Source: an uncultured Oscillospiraceae bacterium (GTDB lineage: Bacteria; Bacillota; Clostridia; Oscillospirales; Oscillospiraceae). From it: a DNA stretch of 26,212 nucleotides. A program made the translations under genes and the position numbers. Each line of letters opens with the position of its first letter. Positions within the stretch are counted from its first letter, which is position 1. The DNA lies in assembly GCA_934660965.1 (NCBI GenBank), contig CAKUIM010000029.1, forward strand, positions 1 through 26,212. The letters are read 5' to 3'. Below the pieces are notes generated by a model that saw nothing but the letters and a program-made list of their open reading frames with translations, searched no databases and had not been told where the DNA came from. Below are positions 1 through 5,839 of this stretch, piece after piece.

Positions 1-111
1 TGCCGCCAGCACATTGACAGGATGCTAAACACAATGGACGAGAACGAATTGACGATCATGGAAGCCACCGCAGAGGGTATACAAAAAGCCAGAGAAACGG
101 AGGGAGCGTAA
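1..111 (+). CDS. C-terminal end of an unidentified gene, probably mobile-element protein (partial)
   Basis: Frame 1 is open from the first base to a TAA at 109-111 and gives 36 residues, rich in Glu, Met and Thr (it contains MDENELTIMEA). The start lies outside the window. A hairpin with a T-rich tail follows at 173-199, as expected for the end of a transcription unit. I do not recognise the family. Its place beside element-like repeats and a small Cys-rich protein suggests an integrative-element gene, but that is inference. The helical, charged tail would suit a small DNA-binding or accessory conjugation protein; nothing in it proves this. Confidence 0.5.
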   Translation, partial: CRQHIDRMLNTMDENELTIMEATAEGIQKARETEGA

Positions 112-172
112 GAAACGGCGCTGCCTCCGTTTTTCCGTGGGATTTCCGGGGAACGCACTAATGGCAAGCAGG

Positions 173-199
173 GCAAGTGTAGCCACACTTGCTATTTTT
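173..199 (+). terminator. Intrinsic terminator after the partial first gene
   Basis: GCAAGTGT (173-180) pairs perfectly with ACACTTGC (185-192) across an AGCC loop and is followed by TATTTTT. It lies about 60 nt after the TAA at 111. Confidence 0.6.
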
Positions 200-321
200 G
201 CAATTCTGCGGGCTGCAAAAACGCTTGTTGGGGAGCCTCCCCAAACCCTCGTCGTCGCAAAGTCCGCTCTATTCCGTTTCCGCCTTGCGGCGAAAACTGC
301 ACGCGCTTCCTTGCTCCTCTC

Positions 322-354
322 CCCGCGCAACCCGCTTCGCTGGGCTTGCGCGGG
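322..354. repeat. Hairpin with conserved 15-nt loop (copy 1)
   Basis: CCCGCGCAA (322-330) pairs with TTGCGCGGG (346-354) around the loop CCCGCTTCGCTGGGC. The same loop, with one or two changes, sits on an unrelated stem (CCAAATCGAA/TTCGATTTGG) at 2521-2555 and 8750-8784. The loop is kept while the stem sequence is entirely different but still paired. Confidence 0.65.
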
Positions 355-397
355 AACCCCATCGGCTGCGGCCCGGTGCTGATGCTCCGGGCCTTAA

Positions 398-420
398 CTT
401 TGGGACAAAATGTCCCAAAG
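398..420. repeat. Perfect 10-bp palindrome of the TTTGGGACA type (copy 1)
   Basis: CTTTGGGACA (398-407) pairs with TGTCCCAAAG (411-420) around AAA. Variants of this palindrome end both long repeats, at 995-1015 and about 2277-2292, so it is a recurring motif of the element-like DNA at the left of the window. Confidence 0.6.
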
Positions 421-582
421 CAGAAATGCCGGGGAACAGCACAAAACTGTTGCCCGGCAGATTGAAAATGTGGAAAGTATTTAGCAATACCCGTGCAGGA
501 CATATAATCGTATTACCCCCTCATAAAACGAGGCTGGAAACCCTTGAAAACAGGGCGTTTTTTCGGGCTAAATGGTCACACA

Positions 583-750
583 TCAGCCCTGCTTTTTAAG
601 GCGTTCCCAGTAACAGAAAACACAGGCAATCCCCCGCCAATAAGGACACCTCGCACAAGGCGATCTTTCCGGTGCCTTCTGCGGTATGGGTGTTTTTGCA
701 TGGGAGATCTCTTTCATCATGCGCTCATAGGGACTGTTGGTAAAGTTCAT
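583..750 (-). CDS. Small Cys-rich protein of integrative-element type (55 aa)
   Basis: The ATG at 750 is preceded by GGAGG with a 7-nt spacer (on the minus strand, GGAGG then TTTACTT then ATG), which decides the start over a longer frame reaching 801. The product has two CxxC pairs, Cys32/Cys35 and Cys43/Cys46, separated by PYWRGIA, a spacing that suits a zinc knuckle. It begins MNFTNSPYERMM and has a basic C-terminus. From memory, small proteins with the core CPYWRGIxCVxCY occur in conjugative and integrative elements of Clostridia, but I cannot name a function. It reads away from the TIR cassette, and the large hairpin at 854-937 lies upstream of it. Zinc binding is inferred from cysteine spacing only. 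Confidence 0.65.
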   Translation of the reverse strand: MNFTNSPYERMMKEISHAKTPIPQKAPERSPCARCPYWRGIACVFCYWERLKKQG

Positions 751-853
751 AAGTAAACCTCCGTTCATATTCAACCCAATCCCCCGCCCTTTTCCAATCA
801 TGGGAAAGGGTGCACCTCCGGAGGATATACCCCCGTCTCGCTGCTAGGAAATA

Positions 854-1012
854 GAACAGCCGGGGCCGCCAGTCAAAGGCAGGCCGCCGATAAACGGCGG
901 TGCTGATGCACCCTTGACAGACAGCTCCCGGCTGTTCTGAACGATATGCGGCGACGGGGGATATACCACCCAGAGCCATGTTTGGGGGAAGCGGTTTGTG
1001 ACAATTTGTCCC
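854..1012. repeat. Long structured direct repeat, left copy
   Basis: This ~159-nt block recurs at 2135-2292. Its first 84 nt fold as a nested hairpin. The outer arms are GAACAGCCGGG (854-864) and CCCGGCTGTTC (927-937). Inside them is a GTCAA/TTGAC stem with one mismatch, and the tip is CCGCCG-ATAAA-CGGCGG. The second half carries a GGGGGATATACCACCC stretch and ends in a TTTGTGACA/TGTCCCAAA palindrome. Similarity between the copies starts at the hairpin base, so the structure and the repeat share a boundary. The two copies frame the two-gene cassette. It could be a mobile-element end, a recombination site, an oriT-like structure or a dispersed non-coding element. Confidence 0.8.
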
Positions 1013-1061
1013 AAAGCTCTAACAAGATTTAGTAACTTGAAAATAAACCAGAAATAACTCG

Positions 1062-1090
1062 TTGACAAGAACAAAATAAAGTTGTATTAT
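1062..1090 (+). promoter_or_regulatory. Sigma-A type promoter of the TIR cassette
   Basis: TTGACA (1062-1067), a 17-nt spacer and TATTAT (1085-1090). An expected start of transcription near 1097 lies inside the longest open frame (GTG at 1095), which supports the downstream GTG at 1125 as the real start codon. Confidence 0.75.
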
Positions 1091-1124
1091 ACTGGTGAAA
1101 ACATCCAGAAAGGCAGGGGTTAAT

Positions 1125-1391
1125 GTGAGTAGAAAAATTACGGTGGCTGAATTAGAGGATAAGGTTTGGACGACAGAGGGCATTCGCGTTGTAGTTCGTG
1201 CTCCACAGACTGATTTGGTAGATGATTATGAGTATCAACGCAAAATTCCGTCAACATCTAGCGTGACAGATTGGGGAAATGGTCGATTGAAGCCGATACT
1301 CAACGGGAGGGACTACTACATCGTCGATGGTAGCGGAACTCGTCCTCATGGTCGCACTAACATGGAAACGGTCAGAGATAGCTATAAATAA
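1125..1391 (+). CDS. Unknown 88-aa protein, first gene of the TIR cassette
   Basis: The GTG at 1125 was chosen because it follows an AGGGG ribosome site and lies downstream of the predicted transcription start; the upstream GTG at 1095 overlaps that start. The protein begins with KITVAELEDKVW, continues with a probable beta strand (IRVVVRAP), and has near its C-terminus a motif rich in conserved-looking residues (VDGSGTRPHGRTNMETVR). It is soluble, without signal peptide or membrane segment. I do not recognise a named family. It precedes the TIR-like gene by 55 nt in the same transcription unit, so a role as partner, sensor or inhibitor of the TIR protein is plausible but untested. Confidence 0.7.
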   Translation: MSRKITVAELEDKVWTTEGIRVVVRAPQTDLVDDYEYQRKIPSTSSVTDWGNGRLKPILNGRDYYIVDGSGTRPHGRTNMETVRDSYK

Positions 1392-1446
1392 GGCAGAAGC
1401 AACTTTGGTATAGGTCGCGAACAACTAACACAAAGGTGGGTGTATT

Positions 1447-2118
1447 ATGACTGCTGAACAGGCCATTACAATTTTGACTAATGCGGGATATGTTCTTAAG
1501 GAACAAAAACGACTTGGCAACAATCTGGGTGACCAACTGGTATTTACAGCTGGGGAGATTGTTAACATTTTTGATAAAGGCACTTATAGCGTTCAAGGCA
1601 AGAATTCAGCACCAACAAAGGAACTATTACAATCCGGCGATGTTGGTGGCGCGACGGCTCAACACCCTGACAAAGTGTTCGTGGTTTACGGGCATGATAT
1701 TACTGCACGAACCCAGTTAGAGGCGATGCTCCGGCGGTGGAATATCGAGCCGCTAATTCTCGATCAACTGCCTTCTGAGGGTCAAACAGTTATCGAGAAA
1801 TTAGAGAACTACACCCAGAAAGCACACTACGCTGTGGTTTTGGCTACTCCGGATGACGAAGGAAACCCTGTAGGCAAACCGGATGAAAGGCAGTGTCGAG
1901 CACGTCAAAACGTTGTTCTTGAGTTGGGAATGCTGTTGGCAACCTTGGGGAGACAGAAAGTTGCTATTCTAATAAAGGGGCAGAAAAATATGGAAAAGCC
2001 CTCAGATATAAACGGGTTGATGTATATTCCTTTTGCCGATAACGTGGAGGATGCCAAAACTCTGCTGTACAAAGAACTTTGTTCCGCTGGATTTGTAATT
2101 CCGCCGAACAAACTATAA
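1447..2118 (+). CDS. TIR-like nucleotide-binding protein (CAP12/Pycsar effector type), candidate defence effector
   Basis: A 223-aa soluble protein. Residues 1-60 form a small N-terminal domain (contains GEIVNIFDKGT); 61-75 is a linker; about 77-216 matches the predicted nucleotide-binding TIR-like family (PF10137-type). Visible hallmarks are KVFVVYGHD at 76-84, a helix with LEAMLRRW, IEPLILDQLPSEGQTVIEKLE at about 100-120, AVVLATPDD at 129-137 and NVVLELGMLLA at 155-165, where Glu159 is the likely catalytic glutamate of NAD-cleaving TIR domains. In characterised family members (CBASS Cap12, Pycsar TIR effectors) the domain depletes NAD during phage infection. No cyclase gene is nearby, so the activating signal is unknown. 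The start follows a GGTGGGTG ribosome site. The gene sits between two long repeats and is more AT-rich than the chromosome to its right, which suggests transfer. Confidence 0.85.
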   Translation: MTAEQAITILTNAGYVLKEQKRLGNNLGDQLVFTAGEIVNIFDKGTYSVQGKNSAPTKELLQSGDVGGATAQHPDKVFVVYGHDITARTQLEAMLRRWNIEPLILDQLPSEGQTVIEKLENYTQKAHYAVVLATPDDEGNPVGKPDERQCRARQNVVLELGMLLATLGRQKVAILIKGQKNMEKPSDINGLMYIPFADNVEDAKTLLYKELCSAGFVIPPNKL

Positions 2119-2134
2119 TTTACAACAGAAAGCG

Positions 2135-2292
2135 GAACAGCCGGGGGCACCAGTCAAGGGCAAGTCGCCGATAAACATCGGTGTGATGCACCCTTGACAG
2201 ACGGCTCCCGGCTGTTCTGAACGATATGCGGCAACGGGGGATATACCACCCGGGCCATGTTTTAGGGGAACGAGTTTGGGACAATTTGTCCC
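2135..2292. repeat. Long structured direct repeat, right copy
   Basis: Same orientation and length as 854-1012. The arms GAACAGCCGGG (2135-2145) and CCCGGCTGTTC (2207-2217) are perfect. The second stem GTCAAGGG/CCCTTGAC is perfect here. The tip is CGCCGAT-AAAC-ATCGGTG, differing from the left copy in sequence but again paired. It starts 16 nt after the TIR gene stop codon and ends in GGGACA-AAT-TGTCCC. It could also act as a transcription or mRNA-stability structure for the cassette. Confidence 0.8.
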
Positions 2293-2305
2293 GACGTTGA
2301 GAAAG

Positions 2306-2344
2306 GAACAACGCCGCCCGTTGTCCTGTTGGGCGGCGTTGTTC
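2306..2344. terminator. Strong hairpin, possible terminator
   Basis: GAACAACGCCGCCC (2306-2319) pairs perfectly over 14 bp with GGGCGGCGTTGTTC (2331-2344). No clean T-run follows on either strand, so a terminator role is uncertain. Confidence 0.45.
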
Positions 2345-2444
2345 TCAAATTCTAAGATTTTTAGGATGAATACCTCTTGCCGACTGCCAGAAAACCGTTG
2401 ATATATCTGCGTTTTCTGAAATCCTATAATTACACTCCGACCAC

Positions 2445-2483
2445 GTCGGAGCAAGCTATGTATCGCTTGCTCCGACTTATTTT
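2445..2483 (+). terminator. Intrinsic terminator H1
   Basis: GTCGGAGCAAGC (2445-2456) pairs perfectly with GCTTGCTCCGAC (2465-2476), followed by TTATTTTA. Its twin follows tRNA-Pro. Confidence 0.65.
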
Positions 2484-2603
2484 ATAAGTCAGAGCGCGCT
2501 CACGCCGCTGCTCCTCCTTTCCAAATCGAATCCGCTGCGCTGGGCTTCGATTTGGTATGACCTAACTTGGTGGTCTGAAATCCTATAATTACAGTCGGAC
2601 CAC

Positions 2604-2638
2604 GTCGGAGCAAAGTTCGCTTTGCTCCGACGTTTTTT
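2604..2638 (+). terminator. Intrinsic terminator H3
   Basis: GTCGGAGCAAAG (2604-2615), loop TTCG, CTTTGCTCCGAC (2620-2631), then G and TTTTTT. Compared with the copy at 8833 the second base pair changes from T-A to C-G on both arms, which supports a real structure. Confidence 0.75.
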
Positions 2639-2682
2639 GTATGAGCAAAAACACGTGACTATCGCGTGGTTTTGCTCATACA

Positions 2683-2719
2683 AAAAGGCCCGCCAGCCGA
2701 CACAGCTGGCGGGCCTTTT
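2683..2719. terminator. Bidirectional terminator, ends the surface-protein operon
   Basis: AAAAGGCCCGCCAGC (2683-2697) and GCTGGCGGGCCTTTT (2705-2719) form a perfect 15-bp stem with T-runs in both directions. It lies 18 nt past the minus-strand stop codon at 2737. Confidence 0.85.
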
Positions 2720-2736
2720 GCTTGTGTGCTTATCGA

Positions 2737-4905
2737 TTACCCCGCGGTGAGCTGGGCTGCCGCGCAGCCGCAAAGCGGGACCATATTCCCATCCCACAGG
2801 AAAACCACGATTTTTGTCGCGCGCTCCGTATTCAGCGTGATTCCGCCCTGCGTACCGGCGGTGTTGATGGCAATGACCGTCTCCTGGGCCGCTTCGCCCA
2901 GCGTCACCAGCTTGACATCCAGAAGCCTGCCGCCGCGATAGGCCGCCGCATACAGCACCGCCGGGCGATCCAGGTTCAAAACGGCAATCTGCTCCGCCGT
3001 GACGGTCAGCTTTGTCTCATTCGGGACGACCCACTTTGCGGTGAGGGTGATGTTTCGCGTCACGGGCTGGGTGAAGTCGTAGGGCGCGCCGCCGGCGTAC
3101 CACGCGTCAAAGTCGTAGCCGCTGGGGTGGGTGGGGGAGGTGAGCTGCTCCTGGCTCAAGGCGCCGCCGGTTTTCACCTTGATCGCCTGCGGCTCGTCGC
3201 CGTTGTTGGGGTCGATGGTAACGGTGCAGCAGGGGGCCAGATAGTGCATTTGGCTCTGGCTGTTGTAGACGACCATATAGCTGCCGCTGTCCGGCACGAT
3301 GAGGTTCGTGTGGTCGCCGCCGTCGCTCCAGCTCATATCGCCCTTGTATACGATGCCCGTGGGCTCGTCAACGGTGGGGGCGTTGCTCACAGATACGCCG
3401 ATTCTCGTCTCGCCGCCCATGCCGGAGCGGAACTGGAACATCTTGCCGTTGTTGAGATAGAGGTTATTTGCCGCGCCGTCGGCGGCCAGGGTGTTGCCGA
3501 GGATGGAGACGGTGCGGTAGAACTCAAGCTCCCGGCCGCTGTTGCCGTTGTTTAGGTAGACGCCGCCGCCCTGGAGGGCGGTATTTTCCGTGATGGTCGT
3601 CTCGCCCAGGATGAGCCACTGGAAGGTGCCCCGGATGTACATGCCGCCGCCCTCATTCGCCGCGGTGTTGCCCCGGATCTCCAGCTTTTTGGTATAGCTG
3701 ATTTGGCCGCTGGAGACGTAGATTCCGCCGCCCCGGCCGCCGGCGGTGTTGCCGCTGATGTAGCCGACGATGCTGGAATCATAATTGGGGTCCGAGCCGC
3801 TAGACCTTGACATGTTGGCGTCGACAAGACAGATGCCGCCGCCGTTGCCGCTGGAGGAATCGCAGCGGTTGTCGCTGATGGAGCCGCCCATCATGTTAAG
3901 GGAGGCGTCCTCAATATACATGCCGCCGCCGCTGCCGGTGGTGGTGCGGTTGCCGTGGATGGTTCCGCCGTATAGATCGACCACCAGATTGTAGTCGCCG
4001 CAGCCGTAAACGCCGCCGCCGTGCTTGACTGCGGTATTGTACGACAGCTCGGCGCCGTGAAGCCGCAGGTAGGTGTTTTCACCCTCCACGTGGACGGCTC
4101 CGCCCCGGCTCGACGCGCTGTTGCGGTCGACCTTGACGTCATAGAGATACGCCTTCGTGCCGCCGGCAAGATGGATGGCGCCGCCGTTGATGGCGCTGTT
4201 GCCCGCGAGCTCGCCGCCGTAAATATCCAGCTCGCCGTTTTGTACGGCGATGGCCCCGCCCGAGCCGCCCGGCGCCTTGTTGCCGCTGATGGACCCGGCG
4301 TGCATGGCAAAGGCCCCGCCAAAGACAGAGACGCCGCCGCCGTTTGCCGCGGCCACCTCGTTGTTGACGATGCTGCCGCCGTACATCACGATGGTGCTGC
4401 CCGCCTGGCCGTTGATGGCGCCGGCGCGGGTGGTGTCGCCCTTGGCAGACCCCGTGGCCCCCGTAATTTTGCCCGTTCCCACGCAGTCGCAGAGCACGAG
4501 CTTTTTGCCCGCCTCCACCCGGATGGCCGGATAGCCCGCCTTTTCAATCGTCAGCGTTTTGCCGTGGAGGCAAAGGTATACCGTAACGTTGGCGACAGAG
4601 AGGGTGTCCTGGATGGTGACGTCATTTTCCAGATACAGATAGACAGCGCCCGCGGAAGCGTCGGATGCGCTGCCCGCGCTGGTGTCGCCGTCCCAGGCCT
4701 TCCACTGCACATTTCCGGCTGCTTCTGTGCCGCTGTGGGTCTTGCAGCTTGTTTTGCCGCATACAAGGTGGCTCTGCGTGCAGTCGGCCTTGCCGCATAT
4801 GCAGTGGCTGTGCCCCCGGGCGGCCTCGCCGTCCGCATAGGCGGTGGCCGCCGCGGCAAACAGCGTCAGCACAAGCGCCAGGCATACTGCCGATAGTTTT
4901 TTCAT
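2737..4905 (-). CDS. Secreted beta-helix surface protein with List-Bact repeat
   Basis: A 722-aa exported protein. Residues 1-24 are a signal peptide (basic MKK, hydrophobic core, cleavage expected after AYA). A Cys/His-rich stretch at about 31-58 repeats HCxCGKxxC-like units and may bind metal. Roughly 100-500 is a right-handed beta-helix built from short repeats with GGG-V/I-Y and S-I-x-x-N patterns, as in polymorphic adhesins and pectate-lyase-like folds. Next comes a Listeria-Bacteroides repeat domain of about 65 residues (FDAWYAGGAPYDF, then ITLTAKW), then a C-terminal domain of about 90 residues that I do not recognise. No LPXTG motif or other anchor is visible, so attachment is unknown. 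GGAGGA inside the end of the TetR gene serves as ribosome site, with 3 nt between the genes, so the TetR protein and this gene are co-transcribed. Likely host or cell adhesion; function not proven. Confidence 0.8.
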   Translation of the reverse strand: MKKLSAVCLALVLTLFAAAATAYADGEAARGHSHCICGKADCTQSHLVCGKTSCKTHSGTEAAGNVQWKAWDGDTSAGSASDASAGAVYLYLENDVTIQDTLSVANVTVYLCLHGKTLTIEKAGYPAIRVEAGKKLVLCDCVGTGKITGATGSAKGDTTRAGAINGQAGSTIVMYGGSIVNNEVAAANGGGVSVFGGAFAMHAGSISGNKAPGGSGGAIAVQNGELDIYGGELAGNSAINGGAIHLAGGTKAYLYDVKVDRNSASSRGGAVHVEGENTYLRLHGAELSYNTAVKHGGGVYGCGDYNLVVDLYGGTIHGNRTTTGSGGGMYIEDASLNMMGGSISDNRCDSSSGNGGGICLVDANMSRSSGSDPNYDSSIVGYISGNTAGGRGGGIYVSSGQISYTKKLEIRGNTAANEGGGMYIRGTFQWLILGETTITENTALQGGGVYLNNGNSGRELEFYRTVSILGNTLAADGAANNLYLNNGKMFQFRSGMGGETRIGVSVSNAPTVDEPTGIVYKGDMSWSDGGDHTNLIVPDSGSYMVVYNSQSQMHYLAPCCTVTIDPNNGDEPQAIKVKTGGALSQEQLTSPTHPSGYDFDAWYAGGAPYDFTQPVTRNITLTAKWVVPNETKLTVTAEQIAVLNLDRPAVLYAAAYRGGRLLDVKLVTLGEAAQETVIAINTAGTQGGITLNTERATKIVVFLWDGNMVPLCGCAAAQLTAG

Positions 4906-4908
4906 GTG

Positions 4909-5619
4909 CTATTCCTCCTTTTCGCCGTCGGACGACAGCTTGAACTCGTATTTCATCTCCAGCATGGCAAACATCCTGTGCATGACCTGCATGGCGACCG
5001 CCGTGATGTCCAGCGCCCCGACAAAGGCGAGCACCTGCTCCTGTTCCGCCTCCGGCACCTTGTAGATGCGCATGGCCGCCGTGAGAAAACGGTTGAGCTT
5101 ATGCGTGAGAGGGAAGTGAATGCCGCATTTTTTGGCCATGTAGCTGCGCATGAGCCCCGCCGTGCCGATCTCCATTTCGTAAAAATCGCTCTCAGCATAG
5201 CCGGGGAACGCCCCGCCGAAAATTTCCTTGAGCTCTGCCGTGGTGTGCAGATAAATATATTCCGCCGTGTCGGGCAGGGTGTAGGCCTCGAGATACACCT
5301 CCCGCAGATTTTCGTTGAGCTCTGTGAGAGTGAGCTGGATGGCTGTCTCCACCGCGTAGGTGTAGACCGGCGGCAGATCGCGGCCCGCAATGCGCTTGGC
5401 AGCTCCGAACTGCCCGCCGAACATGGTTCCAACGAGCTCCATCAAAACAGAGTCCTTGGTGGGGAACAGATTCTGAAAGCTGCCCCTTGTAATGCCGGCG
5501 TCCTGGGTGATCTGCGTGATGGTGGTGCTGTGATAGCCCTGCTCCAGGAACAGGCGGACGCAGGTGGAGAGGATTTTCTGCTTCGTTCTGGCACCGTCTT
5601 TTCTCATGAAAGCATGCAT
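4909..5619 (-). CDS. TetR-family transcriptional regulator
   Basis: The N-terminal helix-turn-helix domain is clear: RTKQKILSTCVRLFLEQGYHS, then TTITQITQDAGITRGSFQNLFPTKDSVLMELV, the classic TetR pattern. The remaining ~150 residues form the helical ligand domain typical of the family. Two in-frame ATGs compete: 5619 (MHAFMRKD) and 5607 (MRKD). GGAGG at 5621-5625 is 1 nt from the first and 13 nt from the second, while GAAGGG sits 4 nt before the first, so the choice is uncertain. The gene is first in a two-gene operon with the surface protein and has a good promoter at 5650-5678 overlapped by an inverted repeat, so autoregulation and control of the adhesin are likely. The ligand is unknown. 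Confidence 0.85.
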   Translation of the reverse strand: MHAFMRKDGARTKQKILSTCVRLFLEQGYHSTTITQITQDAGITRGSFQNLFPTKDSVLMELVGTMFGGQFGAAKRIAGRDLPPVYTYAVETAIQLTLTELNENLREVYLEAYTLPDTAEYIYLHTTAELKEIFGGAFPGYAESDFYEMEIGTAGLMRSYMAKKCGIHFPLTHKLNRFLTAAMRIYKVPEAEQEQVLAFVGALDITAVAMQVMHRMFAMLEMKYEFKLSSDGEKEE

Positions 5620-5635
5620 GCCTCCCTTCACAAAC

Positions 5636-5663
5636 TGATATGCATACCAATTATAGCATATCA
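5636..5663. promoter_or_regulatory. Candidate TetR operator
   Basis: TGATATGC (5636-5643) and GCATATCA (5656-5663) are perfect 8-bp inverted arms with a 12-nt spacer. They overlap the -10 box and the expected transcription start of the tetR operon, the usual position for an autorepressor site. Confidence 0.6.
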
Positions 5664-5678
5664 ATTGCCGTTTGCCAA
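5650..5678 (-). promoter_or_regulatory. Promoter of the tetR / surface-protein operon
   Basis: On the minus strand TTGGCA (5678-5673), a 17-nt spacer and TATAAT (5655-5650). Confidence 0.75.
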
Positions 5679-5766
5679 CCGGGATTTTGCTTTTTCGGCA
5701 CCTTCATCGGTGCTGCTGCTTGACGATAGCGCTGCGGAAGGGGGAATAAGGGGGCATATTTTGAGA

Positions 5767-5815
5767 AAGAAAAAGCAGCGCCCGCGGAGGCTTACATCCT
5801 TCTGCGGGCGCTGCT
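5767..5815 (-). terminator. Terminator of the flotillin gene
   Basis: On the minus strand AGCAGCGCCCGC (5815-5804) pairs with GCGGGCGCTGCT (5785-5774), 12 bp, followed by a T-rich run (TTTTTCTTTC). It lies 25 nt after the stop codon at 5840. Confidence 0.8.
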
Positions 5816-5839
5816 GTATTGGCTGGAATAAGATTGAAA

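Larger units (their letters stand above)
112..582. other. Intergenic stretch with several hairpins, no convincing gene
   Basis: No open frame here has both a ribosome site and a recognisable protein. The stretch holds a terminator-like hairpin (173-199), a GGGGAGCCTCCCC palindrome near 230, a hairpin with a 15-nt loop at 322-354, a GC hairpin at 370-393 (arms GGCCCGG/CCGGGCC) and a perfect 10-bp stem at 398-420. The overlapping open frames on both strands are low-complexity products of these GC-rich palindromes. Confidence 0.6.
751..1124. other. Intergenic region holding repeat and cassette promoter
   Basis: No protein gene is supported here. It contains a hairpin at about 787-811 (CCCTTTTCC/GGGAAAGGG), a CCCCCGTC run at 829-838 that can pair with GACGGGGG at 953-960 as an outer stem, the long repeat (854-1012), and a promoter at 1062-1090. 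DNA after 1015 is AT-rich compared with the preceding repeat. Confidence 0.6.
2441..2638 (+). repeat. Three-hairpin module, copy without a tRNA
   Basis: Positions 2441-2631 align with 8670-8860 without a single gap (constant offset 6229), with about 17 differences in 191 positions by my reading. It contains hairpin H1 (2445-2476), H2 with the 15-nt conserved loop (2521-2555) and H3 (2604-2631). At 8670 the module starts at the CCA end of tRNA-Pro; here the same position is preceded by ATTACACTCCGA instead of a tRNA. Confidence 0.75.
2119..2736. other. Gene-free repeat and hairpin zone between element and chromosome
   Basis: I see no supported gene. In order it holds the right long repeat, a 14-bp hairpin (2306-2344), about 70 nt of featureless AT-richer DNA, a motif beginning TCTGAAATCC near 2415 that recurs at 2573 and 8802, three hairpins matching those after tRNA-Pro (2445, 2521, 2604), a long hairpin near 2634-2686 (arms built on GTATGAGCAAAA/TTTTGCTCATAC) and a bidirectional terminator. 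Confidence 0.65.

Noticed and set aside
725..1074. Minus-strand open frames over the left long repeat, similar to ones over the right repeat
   Set aside because: Similarity reflects the structured DNA repeat; frames differ in phase and have no ribosome sites.
1095..1124. Upstream GTG start for the first cassette gene
   Set aside because: It coincides with the predicted transcription start and has no ribosome site; the GTG at 1125 has one.
2489..2797. Minus-strand open frame resembling another at 8718-8903
   Set aside because: The likeness comes from the duplicated hairpin module, not from protein conservation; both frames cross terminators and one overlaps the end of the surface-protein gene.
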